Source of the DNA: Brassica napus
Taxonomy: Eukaryota > Streptophyta > Magnoliopsida > Brassicales > Brassicaceae
DNA length: 64,000 bases
NCBI RefSeq assembly: GCF_020379485.1
Contig: NC_063448.1
Span: 22,653,726-22,717,725 of the forward strand
Reading direction: 5' to 3'
How positions within the stretch are numbered: the first letter of the stretch is position 1; every line of letters starts with the position of its first letter. Made by a program: the position numbers and the translations under genes. Below, piece by piece: positions 1-11,426 of this stretch. The notes beneath the pieces are model-generated. The model had not been told where the DNA came from. It did no database searches and worked only from the letters and a program-made list of their open reading frames with translations.

Positions 1-175
1 CCACCTATAAATACATATCTTTAGACCATCAAAAAGATATTTTAAAACCAACAACTAACGTTATAGACGAGGCGAGAGAAATCTAAGAGTTCCTAAGAAG
101 AGATTGAGCTGTTCATCTTCCATTCAGGATTCAATCCATTTAGGAAGATTCTCAGGCAAAATGAATCCAGGTAAC
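1..175 (+). promoter_or_regulatory. Possible promoter, 5' UTR and first mini-exon
   Basis: A TATA-box-like TATAAATA lies at 6-13. It is followed by a mixed-composition stretch less AT-rich than what follows, then an ATG at 161-163 whose reading frame runs into a splice-donor-like AG|GTAACT at 170-171. This looks like the start of a plant gene whose first exon has only ten coding bases. I see no matching second exon downstream, so it may be a transcribed remnant or chance. Confidence 0.22.
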
Positions 176-1569
176 TCTATAAAAATTCATATGATTCTAT
201 TATGTGATTAACCTAGATGTTTAAAGATCTTAGGGTTCATGTAAATTTAACTTACACTAACCTCCTTTATCATGAATAATTTTTTTTTGGTGTAATTTTT
301 TTTAAAAAATTATGTGGCTGCTTAGGTAATATTTTTCATGAATAATATTATTAGTACAAATATTATTTATAACCCTTAACAGAATAAATATATAATTAAA
401 TTATTAAATTTCATATATACTTTAACAATGTCTTTACAATGTAATATAAAATCATTTATTTTCAAGTTATTTTTACATTGTCATTGATATATATTAAATA
501 ATTAAATAAAAGTATATAAAATATACAAAACTACCCAATAGTATATAGCAATCATAAATGATTATTATTTATTAAACACAAATGAAACATTATGCACTCT
601 GCTTATATTATTCAAATGAAGATATAACTATATTGTATGATGTAATAATTTATAGTACAGTACTAAATGTTTATATGCATTAACCAATCTATATAATTTT
701 TGAAAGATACAATGTAGTTTTCATAAGAAATATAGATATAATTTATCCATATACAAAAGATAGAAAGTGATAATTAATTTAAGGAAATTTTTTTAAAAAA
801 ATCTATTATATTTTGATAATTTTATAATGTTTGAAATAAATAATACAATTCATTAACGGATAAAATTTGATAATTTAAATATATAACTTTATTAAAAAAA
901 ATTATAATGTTTTAGTAATATTCAATACCTTACAAGCCGTGTATAAGCATTAAAAATGTATAAGCATTAAAAATATATATAATATTTAAAAGATACATTA
1001 TTATAATAAAAAGTTTCATAAAAAAGTTTCAACTAAATTTTGTTAAGTTTTTTAATACCTGAATTTTTACTACACATCAACTAATTACTTTTTTATTTTA
1101 ATACACTAACTTTAAAATTTTTGCTCATTTTATTACTCAAACTACAATTATTTTATTGATAAGTTTTAAACAAAATTTAAAAAATCTCTCAAATTAAATA
1201 AAGAAAATCTTACAATTTCTAATTTTATTTTAAGTTGTAAGAATAAAATAAACTAAATTGTGGATAACCTTAAACTTTTAAATGTTCTTCAATATCAAGT
1301 TTAATTTGTTTTCCAGAATTTAATACTAATTTATTTATTTTCATTCAAGATTAAGTTTTTCTAAGTTTTAAAATTTCTTCCAAAATTTTGTTATTTTTAT
1401 TTCTAAAATTTTAAATTAAATTTTGTATTTGAAAGATTTCTAAGAAAGTGAATGCATATATAAGAGGTGACTAAGGGAGAGACAATGACAATTGGTAAAA
1501 TATTTGCTTATATCAAGCAAGGATCAGCCAAGGAAAAATAAAATATGTATATAAGCCACAAAAAACAAA
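176..1569. other. AT-rich intergenic DNA, no gene seen
   Basis: Very AT-rich with many short homopolymer tracts and no credible open frame, RNA gene or transposon terminus that I can recognise. Confidence 0.6.
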
Positions 1570-1938
1570 TCACTTAACAATGTAAATCCCTGTGTTTTTG
1601 ACAAAGGCATGAGGCTTTTTGAGTGCATAGTCACAATTGATGATGTTAGCCATGATTCTTCTTAATATTATATCACATGCAGCGATTGCAAAACAAAGGC
1701 CTACAAAATGCCCGTCTTCAATGATGTGCTTTATATTTGGCAATGAAAACTTAACCGGAATTGCAAAGTAATTGACTTTACTTTTAGTATTCAATAAATC
1801 GTTGGCTTTGATTGATATTTGTTCTCTCTTATGCACTGGTATTTTACTAAGATATTTGTCTACGATAATAACGACCAGGCTGGGTTCGTGTACTTGGTGA
1901 TGCAGGTCATGTGCTAACTGGAAAGCATGCCTCCAAAT
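1570..1938 (-). CDS. Unidentified open frame, possible terminal exon
   Basis: About 122 codons are open on the minus strand from a stop near 1939 to a stop at 1570. The first ATG is late (in the segment RRIMANIINC), so a complete gene would need an upstream exon. A pyrimidine-poor but possible acceptor (TTTCCAG) lies at the upstream edge. The composition is protein-like (mixed hydrophobic and charged residues), more so than the flanking DNA, but I do not recognise any family. It may be a captured gene fragment or chance. Confidence 0.2.
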   Translation of the reverse strand: MWRHAFQLAHDLHHQVHEPSLVVIIVDKYLSKIPVHKREQISIKANDLLNTKSKVNYFAIPVKFSLPNIKHIIEDGHFVGLCFAIAACDIILRRIMANIINCDYALKKPHAFVKNTGIYIVK

Positions 1939-1941
1939 TCA

Positions 1942-3089
1942 TCCTCTCCAACTCATTAAACCTAACTAAACTTTTTATCAAAATGTTAGGCTAATGTTGA
2001 TCTTGGTCCTGACCATGAGATGTCTGTCCCACAACCTTTGATCGCCACTATTAGTTCTCTGAGCTTTTGCTAAGTTTTTTATATGTTGTTATTTCTATAA
2101 TGTTATAACTTCGAAAAGTCTGATGAATGCATGCTATCAAAGGACCAATATTTCTCTGTGTATTTAAATTATTTTACAAACTTCTCCTCTGTAGTCACTT
2201 CTTAAAGAGTTTCCCTTCCTACTAGCTAGCAATAGTTGAACAATCATAACCCAAGTATAATGGATTTTTAATTTTAAAATCCTTCAACTAAGTTTGTTTT
2301 AGGTAAATACCCCACAAACTAAGTATTTAACGACAATCTCCTCAAACTAACTTTATTTAATGAATTAAACTCTAGCAGGTCATAATTATCATTACTACTG
2401 GTAAATATTTAATTTAGGGGTTTCTACATTGAGTAAACATAATTGAGAGATTTTACCATTAAAATATAAAAAAAAAAAAAAATCAAAATTTTATAATATT
2501 ACCTAAAAATTAGTAACTTAAGTTTTCAAAATTAGCATTTTTAATTTTTTTTTGTAAATATATGAGTTTGGTGTGTTTTTAACATCAACATTAGATATGT
2601 ATAAATTAAAAATGTAAAAACCCATAAAGTATAATAAAAATTATCTAAAGATTTACCTGTAATAAAATTAATAAAAATGTAATAATAAATATTTATATGA
2701 TTTTTATTATATTTTCTGGATTTTTACATATTTAATTTATGGAGAAAATGCAAATTATGCAGATTATGGAGAAAAATGGTACAAGAAGTCTCCAGCATGG
2801 TGTAGGGCATATCATTGAACATGGATCTCATAGAGCGGCTCGGAGTGACGCAGTCAGACGTGTATTCTCATATGGTGCTAGAACTGTCGGCTGTAGAATC
2901 GTCTATGTAATATTTTTTAGCGTTGATTAGACATTTAAAAAAAATAGTTGATAACTAATCCCAAAATATTATATATTACTGCCAAAACAGTGATTAGTGG
3001 AAGAGTACCATATCTTAAGCATCCAAAATAACATAGGATTTTGTATTACTCTTAATTTCAATCTACAAATTCAGGATATTATTAATTAT
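1942..3089. other. Intergenic DNA, no gene seen
   Basis: AT-rich with one modest open frame (2739-2930, + strand). Its codon content looks random and shows no motif, so I do not call it. Confidence 0.5.
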
Positions 3090-3138
3090 GGACAAAAATT
3101 CAAATAAATTATCCGCGCTACGCCGAGAAACACTCTAG
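3090..3138 (+). mobile_element. Probable Helitron 3' terminus
   Basis: The stretch has the layout of a plant Helitron right end: an imperfect GC-rich hairpin at about 3113-3128 in AT-rich surroundings, then about ten bases, then CTCTAG ending at 3138 and followed by T. Helitrons end in CTRR and insert between A and T. The hairpin is degenerate and no 5' TC end was found, so this rests on the terminal motif only. Confidence 0.45.
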
Positions 3139-4389
3139 TAAATTCTAAAGATGAGATACTGTGTAAAATCAATTCATTTTTTCTAGTTTACTAAAATTGA
3201 GATTATCCGCAAAATAAGTATCTATAGTTTGCAAGCTATATAATAGCATTTAATTTTCCTTGATCATCGCCACACAATCTATACTCTATTTATGAAAGTA
3301 GGCTCGGAAGGTAATATACATTGATAAAATTGTTATAAATAGATGCAGATAAACTTACAGCTTTAAATAAGACCAACATAAAATTATAACTAATACAAAA
3401 TACCAAAACTAAATCATGGACAAAAATCGAAAACGAATCTAAACAAAAAAAATCGGAATCTTTATCTGATACGAGAAGTCAAATATCTGAATGAATACTA
3501 TAAAATGTATTCAAACTCAGAACGCGTATTTCAAAAAATCTGAAAGTTGAAACAAAAAAAAAGGATCTCAAAATCCGAACTAATATCCGAAATAAATATT
3601 TAAAATTTAAATAAATACTTCAAATATTCAAAATATGTATTTTTATATTATTTATAAAATAAGTTTAAAACTTAAATAAATACCTCAAATATTCAATTTT
3701 ATGTGTATTTTGATATGTTATCTAAAAACCCCAAACTGAAATAAGTAGGATTACAAAAGGGATTTTGACATAAGTTACAAATTATATCCGAAAATGAAGT
3801 GTATTAACCAGATTCAACCGGTACTAAAATAATATTCGAATGAGGTCTAAGAGATTGAACACGAAAATCCTAAACCTGACCCTTACCTGAATAAATACCA
3901 AAGCGTCCACACCTAACCAAAACTAAAACAATTCATTTATGATCACACCTTACACCATATGAGAAACTAAACTTGAACACATTATCGTACTAAACATTAA
4001 GTTCCACCTACAATCAGATGGAGAGAGTAGGTATGGGCAATCGAGGTCCCAATCGAGTTTCGGTTTAGGTCCATTCGGGTTTCAAGTTTTTGGGTTCATG
4101 AATTTCAGCCTAATTCGGATTTTATAAAAGTTTGGTCAGGATCGGTTTTAGTCTAGGTTCGAGTTTAGTTATATGTCAAGATTCGGTTGAACCCAAAATA
4201 ATTATGTTTTGGATATTAGTCAGGTTATCGGTTCCAAAATATTGATTTGTAGACTCAATATATTCATTTTTTCAATAAATTTGTATATGTGGATTCCTCA
4301 AACCATATTGTTGTGTCTCAAAATAACTATGAGAAACTCGTCTATCAACCATACATCAGCATACATCCGGAAGTGAACGGAGAAGTGAT
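3139..4389. other. AT-rich DNA with degenerate repeats
   Basis: No gene seen. Stretches at about 3400-3920 and 4034-4260 are rich in recurring words such as CCGAA, AACCC and TCGGTT, the look of decayed transposon subterminal DNA common in crucifer genomes. No ends or duplications could be fixed. Confidence 0.4.
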
Positions 4390-4770
4390 ATCGTGATGAA
4401 AGCGTTTGAAGAATTGAAGCTCAAAGTGAGAGGTAGTGTTGAAGATTTGTCGAAAGTGGATTTCAAGCTTAAGGGAAAAATGTTGGATTAAGCTTAAAAA
4501 AAAATTGAGATATAAGTTAAAGACCTGATCCTACCGAGTTATGGTTTAGTAAAAGGATTAGGAAAATGAATTAAATAAATATGTTAAATTCATAGAGATT
4601 AGGAGTTATCTAATTTCTATATAAGAAGATGCAAGGTTGTTGGATGACTTATAAGTTTTATGAGTGCGTGAGAGAGAGCTTAAGATTATGAGAGATTTTT
4701 CTTAAGAGATTATTAAGAGAGTTATTCTTATTATTGAGTCTTTATTCTTGTGTTTGTGAGACCTTGATTA
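4390..4770 (+). mobile_element. Ty1/copia 3' remnant: end of pol plus partial LTR
   Basis: The frame just before 4481 reads like the end of a plant copia polyprotein (DLSKVDFKLKG, after the RNase H domain). It is followed by a purine-rich AAGGGAAAAA, fitting a polypurine tract, and then by TGTTGG at 4481, the usual start of a copia LTR. The LTR-like part includes the typical promoter region (TATATAAGAAG near 4620) and repeats of GAGAG. The rest of the element and the LTR end are missing or unrecognisable. Family assignment is by pattern memory. Confidence 0.5.
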
Positions 4771-5158
4771 CGAGAGACTTGATTTCTATAAAGCACGCTT
4801 CCACCGTGAGTGCTCCTACAAGCATGGGCTCGTTATCAAAACATCACTCTCGTGTTTTCAGGTCCTGTCTTCTAGCAAACCAGACCTTTGTTCATGCTTC
4901 AACTTTGAGACAAAATGAGCAGTTTCTTAATCTTGGCCGTGCATTAATGAGGGTGCAAAGACCACCTTTCACAATTACCCATACCTCCTCGGTTCGTTGG
5001 TGGAGCCATGAATCTAACGGTTTTGTTTCGAGATGCTTGTCGCGGATTTTGAAAGGCCCATGTTGTTTTTAAGGCCTAGGATTTTTGGTCTTGGAGAGCG
5101 GGCACGAGAACCAAAGCATTCTTTTGCGTATGATATGCACATCTTGGCTTGCTCTAAC

Positions 5159-5729
5159 TAGGCATGGAACGGATCGGGTATCCGGGCAATTTTAAGGTAT
5201 CCGGATCCGGATCCTTATCCGGCGGATCTATAATTTTACTATCCTTATCCGGATCCGGGATTTTCGGATATCCGGGATTCTCGGATATCCTTCTAAAAAT
5301 TGTAATATCCGGCGGATATCCGGATCGGGATTTGGATCCTTAAAATAAACAAAAAATAATATTAATATGTATAAAATATTAAAAATAATTTAAAAATAAG
5401 AAAATATATAATGTTTTTAATTATGTCTATGTATAATATTACAAAATTTACATAAAATTTACATATACTATTATAAAAATGAAAATATATTAAATAAAGT
5501 TAGTTTTTATATATAGATATTACTATTTTGAAATAGTTATTAAAAAAACTTACGGATCCGGATATCCGGACTAAAAAATCAAGATATCTGGATCCGGATC
5601 CGGCTTTGACGGATTCAACATTTTACTATCCGGATCCGGATTCGGCCCCTCCAGATATCCGGATTTTCGGATCGGATCCGGATCGAATCTCGGATCGAAT
5701 CCGGATCTCGGATAAAAGTCGCAGGACTA
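5159..5729. mobile_element. hAT-type MITE with 8-bp target duplication
   Basis: The element starts TAGGCATGGAAC and ends with the approximate inverse (TAGTCCTGCGAC on the other strand). It is flanked by GCTCTAAC (5151-5158) and GCTGTAAC (5730-5737), an 8-bp duplication with one mismatch, as expected for hAT elements. The subterminal parts are built almost wholly of the self-complementary words GGATCC and GATATCCGGAT; the middle is AT-rich. It has no coding capacity. A second member lies at 15220-15696. Confidence 0.75.
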
Positions 5730-5777
5730 GCTGTAACCCGGGGTAAACGAAGGTTAATTTTTATTTATATACATACG

Positions 5778-5985
5778 TTTTTTTTTTATAACCGAGTATT
5801 TTGGCCCTACCAAAGTGGTCCAGACTAGAGACCGAAGCGACCAAAGCGACCAAGGACCAGCGGGCTGGTCACCATGTGGGTCGCCGGGAACGTCTTCGGT
5901 CTCGGGCGCTGGGGTTCCGCATATGAATTCTCCAGTGGCCGGGATTCGAATCCGGGTGGCGGAACTCACAACCGTGAGCCCTTTG
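5778..5985 (-). mobile_element. tRNA-derived SINE, copy 1
   Basis: On the minus strand this reads as a tRNA-like head with a box B match (GATTCGAATCC, plus-strand position about 5941-5951), a GC-rich body and an A-rich tail (the T run at 5778). It is closely similar to the copy at 59893-60108. The short flanking repeat CATACG (5772-5777 and 5986-5991) fits a target duplication, which would mean the tRNA head is slightly 5'-truncated. It is non-autonomous and depends on LINE machinery. Confidence 0.75.
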
Positions 5986-5991
5986 CATACG

Positions 5992-6392
5992 TAAAAATGT
6001 AAGAGAAGATAACATATATATGTTGTTAGAAGAAAATTAGATGAAACTCAAACTTCTTCCTCTCCTTTTCAAACACTGTTAATAGTTTGTAATTCTCCAA
6101 CATCAATCCTCCCCACCCCCTCGTTTTGTTTCTTTAGCGTCTCCGTATTTTCAGTGAGGTAAGACTCTGGTAGTTAGATAGAGGCTGATCCTCGAACTAG
6201 CCGGGCTAGAAAAGAGAAAGTGCTGGGTGCTTCTCTTCTTTACACTTGACATATCAAATTTCCATCGACATTGTTTCTTTCTTTCACGGTTTTTTAAAAC
6301 TCATATTTGTATACTATATTATAATAAATTGTTATTTCAATATTTGTTTTCTCTAACAAAAATATTATTTTTTCAGTGATATATGGCTAATG
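5992..6392. other. Intergenic DNA, no gene seen
   Basis: Contains a C-rich patch (about 6108-6125) and short pyrimidine-rich tracts, but no open frame or terminus that I can assign. Confidence 0.4.
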
Positions 6393-6408
6393 ACATTTGC
6401 CCAGTGTC

Positions 6409-6955
6409 TTTTTTTTTAAACGAATGACTATTCTACTACTCAAGTTTGAAGTGGTATAGATAACCATATCAGAATAGAACAACCAATAAAATAAAGTTCT
6501 TTATGAAAAGACCTCGCATTCCTAGCAAAGGAGTCCGAAATTCTATTTTGCGCTCTTGGAATGTGAGAGAAATCCATAAAACATATCAGGAGAGTCTCTA
6601 TCTTCTCGAGTTATGTTTCAAAGCTTGGCCAAGCATTAAGCTCCCTTTATCGTCGCGATCAAGTCCTTGTAATCCATCCCAAAACTCTGGCATTTCAAAT
6701 ACTGAAGCTTACTCTTCATCTCTCATCGCAGTGCTTGCACTTATGAATGCAAGGAAGTCTCTCGCTGTGTAGAGTTCTGCATCCCCATAAGTTTGAAGCT
6801 GTCCATCTAAACTCAGCCGCATCCACTGAACGGCGTTGTGGAAGTCCATTACCCATCGACCATGCAGACATTATCCAAGCTTAAGATTTGAAATTCCTCA
6901 AGGCTATGCTCTTGTGGAGTTGTTCCTACCATCTCGTTTGCATTGAACAAAGTTC
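6409..6955 (-). mobile_element. 5'-truncated LINE copy (RNase H region)
   Basis: Read on the minus strand, this is a degraded copy of the 3' end of the same kind of LINE found at 22822-37188. The order of recognisable words is shared (for example the plus-strand CAATAGAACAACCAA-like stretch near the tail and the later segment around CTTGGCCA). The T run at 6409 is the poly(A) tail. Flanks are ACATTTGCCCAGTGTC (6393-6408) and ACATTTTCCCAATGTC (6956-6971), a 16-bp duplication matching at 14 positions. Severe 5' truncation is typical of target-primed reverse transcription. Confidence 0.8.
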
Positions 6956-6971
6956 ACATTTTCCCAATGTC

Positions 6972-7560
6972 ACTTTGATTATATTGATACTTTTTATTGT
7001 ATTTATATGTTTTATTTAATATCACTAAATAAGTGTAACTTTATTTTGGTTAGTACAAATGTTGATAAAAGTTTTTTTGATATTGAATGTGGGAAATAAA
7101 ATCATGTGTTTTGTGATGTAAATAATATAGACTCCTATGGTGAAGCAATTAACTGAAGCATAGATTGCACATCATGAATTAATACAGAATTGATAAAGTA
7201 AACAATTAAAATTGAATGAAAAACATTGGTGAGAAGGAAAATAGTAAAAATGTAGTTGAAAACTGTAGAAATAAAAATCCTCTGTGCTTATTTATATTTC
7301 CAAGTCACCCCAAAATTCATTGTACTTTCCCACATTATTTTACCAACTCCACTTGTCATATTTCCTTCTTTCAATATCCATATACATAGTGATAATATGT
7401 ATAAGACAAAACTTACAACTAGTTTTAGATTCAAAATAGATCTATGAAATATTCAGTTTAAATTATATTTAGAAAATAAGAATATATTGTTTGAAATCTC
7501 TTTTAGTATATTTTGACATTGTTTTTTAAAAAAGATATCTTATCTACATAACAATATATA

Positions 7561-7600
<40 letters not shown>

Positions 7601-7756
7601 CTTAATTTTTTTTATATACTTAGTAAAAAATAAAATACTTTTAGAAATCAGATCTTATAATATAGAGAGATCAAAGTGATTTTAAGCTGATGACATTTGA
7701 ATATGAACGACCAAAGTTTGGGGGTTGTATTGGACTTGGAACTTACAAAATTATGT
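6972..7756. other. AT-rich DNA with an (AT)n microsatellite
   Basis: No gene seen. A pure AT dinucleotide run occupies about 7564-7599. The rest is AT-rich and ends at the target duplication of the next element. Confidence 0.6.
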
Positions 7757-7916
7757 TTTGTTTATGGGAAGTTTACTAAAATGACACAAATTAGTTATGT
7801 TATTACTAGAATGACTCATATTTTTTGAAATTTATTAAAATATTTTTTTGGTCTAAATTGCCCTTACACATCGTTATAACAAAAAAAACATTACCCAAAT
7901 GCCCTTATTATTTAAT

Positions 7917-8310
7917 CCACGGCCGATTTATTTTCAAAAAAATAAATCTATCGACCAATAAGTCTGTTTATAAAATCTATGTAGAAAAAAAAACTACTAT
8001 AAAAGTGGTGGCAGACTTTTTAGAAAGCGTCAGATTTGTTCACATGGCAGATTTAATTGTCAGATTTGATTAAAAAACAGATTTTTAAGAATATGTCTAT
8101 AGAATATGGTAGCAGATTATTTATAAATGGTAGATTTAAGTGGTCAACTTATTTTCTTCTGGGTAGATTTACTTTTTGTGATCGACTTATTTTCTTAAGG
8201 CAGATTTATATAGCCGATTTAAAATTGTTGACAGACTTTTTGTTTATGAAGTGGCATAATTTTTGTTTACGTGGTAGCAGACTTTTTGTTTATGTTGCGG
8301 CAGATTTATT
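7917..8310 (+). repeat. Subterminal array of CAGACTT/CAGATTT words
   Basis: Between the left terminus and the transposase gene, the word (G)CAGA(C/T)TT recurs irregularly (for example near 8010, 8045, 8113, 8235 and 8277). The same word, inverted, fills 20440-20880 of the deletion derivative, again beside the transposase first exon. Clustered subterminal words are typical transposase-binding sites in plant DNA transposons; binding here is inferred. Confidence 0.5.
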
Positions 8311-8523
8311 AACGAAAATTTGGGTTTATGTACAGCAATTTCAATTTCGACCCGGTTTACTAATAATTCCGAATCTGGTTTAGTTTTTAGGATAATGAAA
8401 CTCAGAATTAGGAAAAATTTTGTAGTTGTCGTCATTTCTTTCATCCCTCTTTTCTTCCTTTTCAAGTTGTTTATTTTCATGCTATTTTAAACACTTGTTG
8501 CAATCCTTATTGCTTGGAGAAAC

Positions 8524-10996
8524 ACGGATCACATCATCCTGGTCTGCGGAAAGTGGAAATTTGAAAGAAAAAAATGGTTATTTGAAGTGGATAATGATCA
8601 AGGTAGTAAATTACTTGCAGCTAACGAGGAAACTAGATATGAAGATTTTGTGAAAACCATATGTGAGGATTACGAAGTTGATTTCGCAGAACACGAGTTG
8701 GAGCTGACGTACGTTTTGCCAAAACCTAAACTTGTCAAGGAAAACCTCGATACCCCTCCTGTGAAAGTAAGAAACGATAGGCAATTTCATGGATTTTTGT
8801 GTCTTAACAAAGTCGAAAACGTTAGACTCTGTGTAGAGTTTAAACTGAAGAAAAAAGAGGTTAAAGAAGGTAGCAAAGAACCTGAACAATTCCTGCAAAA
8901 AGATGACCCATTGTCGGCAGAGGATGAAGATTCAGATGAAGACAATGATCGATTTGATTACTGCGACGATTCTGATGGAGCAACGTCTGATGACGAAAAA
9001 TTTACATCATATGGGTTTCCGCCAGACCAAGTACAAGATAGTCAGGGATCTCCTACAAAGATAAGTTCAGCGACAGTCCTAAAGACACCAAAAGGAGATT
9101 GTACGCATAATAGGTTCGACTTGAGCTCTTTCAAACTGGAAGTGGGGCAGAGTTTTGATTCAAAAGATGCATTGGCTACACGTCTGAAGATCTGTTCAGT
9201 TGTCCACAAATTCGATTTTGATGTGGATAAATCTACCCGTACGCTGTGGTTTGTAAAATGTTGGGTAAAAGGATGTACGTGGAAGCTTAGAGCTACACCA
9301 GTAGGTGAATCTTCAAGGTTCACAATCCGAGTATATGTAGATGAGCATTCCTGCTCAGTAACAGAGCGTTCATCTCGTTCTCGACAAGCTACTCCTGAAA
9401 TTCTTGGCCTCTTGTACAAAGACTATATTGGTGGGGTTGATCGAACTATTTTGCCACGTCATGTTGAGAGTGCTATGAACATGAGCTTTGGAATCAAGGT
9501 TTGTTGACTACGCTTTTTACATTGAATCTAATGTCTTATCTGACTTTACTTGTTTTTAACCTGGTTGCTGTTTATTGTATATCGCAGATGGATTACTGGA
9601 AATCTCATCGTACACTTATAGTTGCTAGAGATCTCGTAATGGGTTCATCGGAGAATGGATATGAGGAGTTACCTTCTTACATGCACAAGATTAGAATGAC
9701 AAATCCTGAGACCTTAGCTCGACTGGAAGTTGATGCAAACAATAGATTTAAGTACTTATTCCTTGCATTCAGCGCTAGCATTACTGGCTTCCCATTTATG
9801 AGAAAGGTTGTGGTGGTATATGGTACTTTCTTGCAAGGAAAATACAAAGGAACGCTTCTCATTGCAACATCACAGGATGGTAATTTTCAGATATTTCCGA
9901 TAGCATTTGCTGTGGTTGACACAGAGAATGATGAATCATGGACATGGTTCTTCCGTCAACTCAGCCGTGTGATACCCGATGATGAAGGATTGGCATTAAT
10001 TTCTGACAGGCACAAGTCAATAAGGAAGCCAATTTCAGTGGTCTATCCATTGGCTAGCACGGGAATTTGCACGTACCACTTATATAAGAACATCTTATTA
10101 CGGTACAGAGGACGTGATCTGTTTGGTTTGGTCAAAAAAGCTGTGTACTCTTTTAGGTTAGCTGACTTTGAAGCAAGCTTCGAGACGATTAAAGGGTTAA
10201 ATCCAGACTTACATGCATATTTGTAACGTGCTGATGTGTGTAAGTGGGCTCGAGCGCATTTTAGAGGTGATAAATATAACATCCTTACGAGTAACATAGT
10301 TGAATCCATAAACAGAGCTTTGTCAGATGTGAGAAGCTTGCCAATTGTTCGCCTTTTAGAGTCTATCCGATTAATGATGACACGTTGGTTTGCAACAAGA
10401 AAACATGATGCTGACTTGATGAATACTTCTCTGACTCGTGGTGTGGAGAAGTTGTTGGAGGTAATATATGTATAATCAAATTTTTTATTTCGGTAGACTG
10501 GTTTCTAATCTAAATACTTTACCATTTTCAGGGCCGTATACCTATTGCTAATCTATTAAAGGTTCAAGCTATCGACATTCATCAGTCACAAGTGATGGGA
10601 GTCTCATCTTTACATGTTGTAAACCTTACAGAAAAAACATGTTCTTGCCGTAGATTTGATTTGGAGAAGCTACCATGTGCTCATGCTATAGCTGCTGCGG
10701 AAGCTAGAAAGATATCACGTATATCACTTTGTCACAAGTACTATCGGACGCAGTACCTTTACAATGCATATTTCACTCCTGTTATGCCCAATGCAGCTGA
10801 TGTTCCAATTCCAGAAGAAGTTGCAAAGAGAATTTGTTTACCGCCTGATGTCCGCCAACCACCGGGAAGACCCAAAAAATCAAGACATAAATCTATTTTA
10901 GAGAAAGTTGCAGACAAGAAGCGGCCAAGGAAGGAACACACATGTAGAATTTGTAACCATGTGGGACACAATTCTACAACATGTCCTCTTAAGTGA
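8524..10996 (+). pseudogene. MuDR-type (MULE) transposase, inactivated
   Basis: Three exons: 8524?-9498, 9588-10460 and 10532-10996, with GT-AG introns, giving about 771 codons. The N-terminal part has an acidic stretch (DSDEDNDRFDY) and a zinc-binding-like region. Next comes the MULE transposase core around GTFLQGKYKG and LISDRHKSI, the downstream motif TSNIVESINRAL, a SWIM finger (CSCRRFDLEKLPCAHA) and a C-terminal zinc knuckle (CRICNHVGHNSTTC). It would cut and rejoin the element ends in the nucleus. Three defects are visible: the first catalytic Asp (usually VDGT) is Tyr (codon 9819-9821, VYGT), an in-frame TAA interrupts the gene at 10224-10226, and no ATG opens the frame. The derivative at 19579-21043 has ATG where this copy has ACG (8524-8526). 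Confidence 0.88.
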
Positions 10997-11187
10997 TGAG
11001 TATTCTATTTTGTTTGTTGGTATACTCTTTTGGTGTTTCATTACTATTTAGTTCATGTCCTATTAAGTTTTTTTTTTTCAAAATATATCAGAACTATTTA
11101 ACCATCTTATGTCTAATGGAGGAATGAACAAGAAACATAAACAAAACAAAAAAAGTTCACCAGAAATACTAATGTGAGTTTAACGAG

Positions 11188-11425
11188 TGTAAGTGGGCTC
11201 GAGAGTATTTACAGAAATACTTGAATCTTGTAGGGAACAAAACAAAAAAACTTCACCAATGCAAACTTAAATCCACATGCGTAAAACCAAACTATTATAC
11301 ATCCATCATTCATAAGCTAAAACCAAACAAGTTATACATCCGCTAAAGCCAAAAACCATCAAGTTATACATCCGTCTAAAGCCAAAAAAACATCAAGTTA
11401 CATCTCTAAAGCTAGAAACCATCAA
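11188..11425. repeat. Convergent 3' region with short tandem repeats
   Basis: The gap between the two convergent genes holds about four imperfect copies of a 30-35 bp unit (AAAGCCA-AAACCATCAAGTTA-TACATCC) at about 11286-11425. It also holds a stretch at about 11189-11205 identical over 17 bases (GTGTAAGTGGGCTCGAG) to the transposase coding sequence near 10234-10250, perhaps a small internal duplication. It probably carries both transcription terminators. Confidence 0.5.
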
Positions 11426-11426
11426 G

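Noticed and set aside
4734..5072. 112-codon open frame after the copia LTR
   Set aside because: No domain, overlaps LTR sequence at its start, and composition looks random.
7256..7447. 63-codon open frame
   Set aside because: AT-rich, Phe/Ile/Lys-biased, no motif; expected by chance in this composition.
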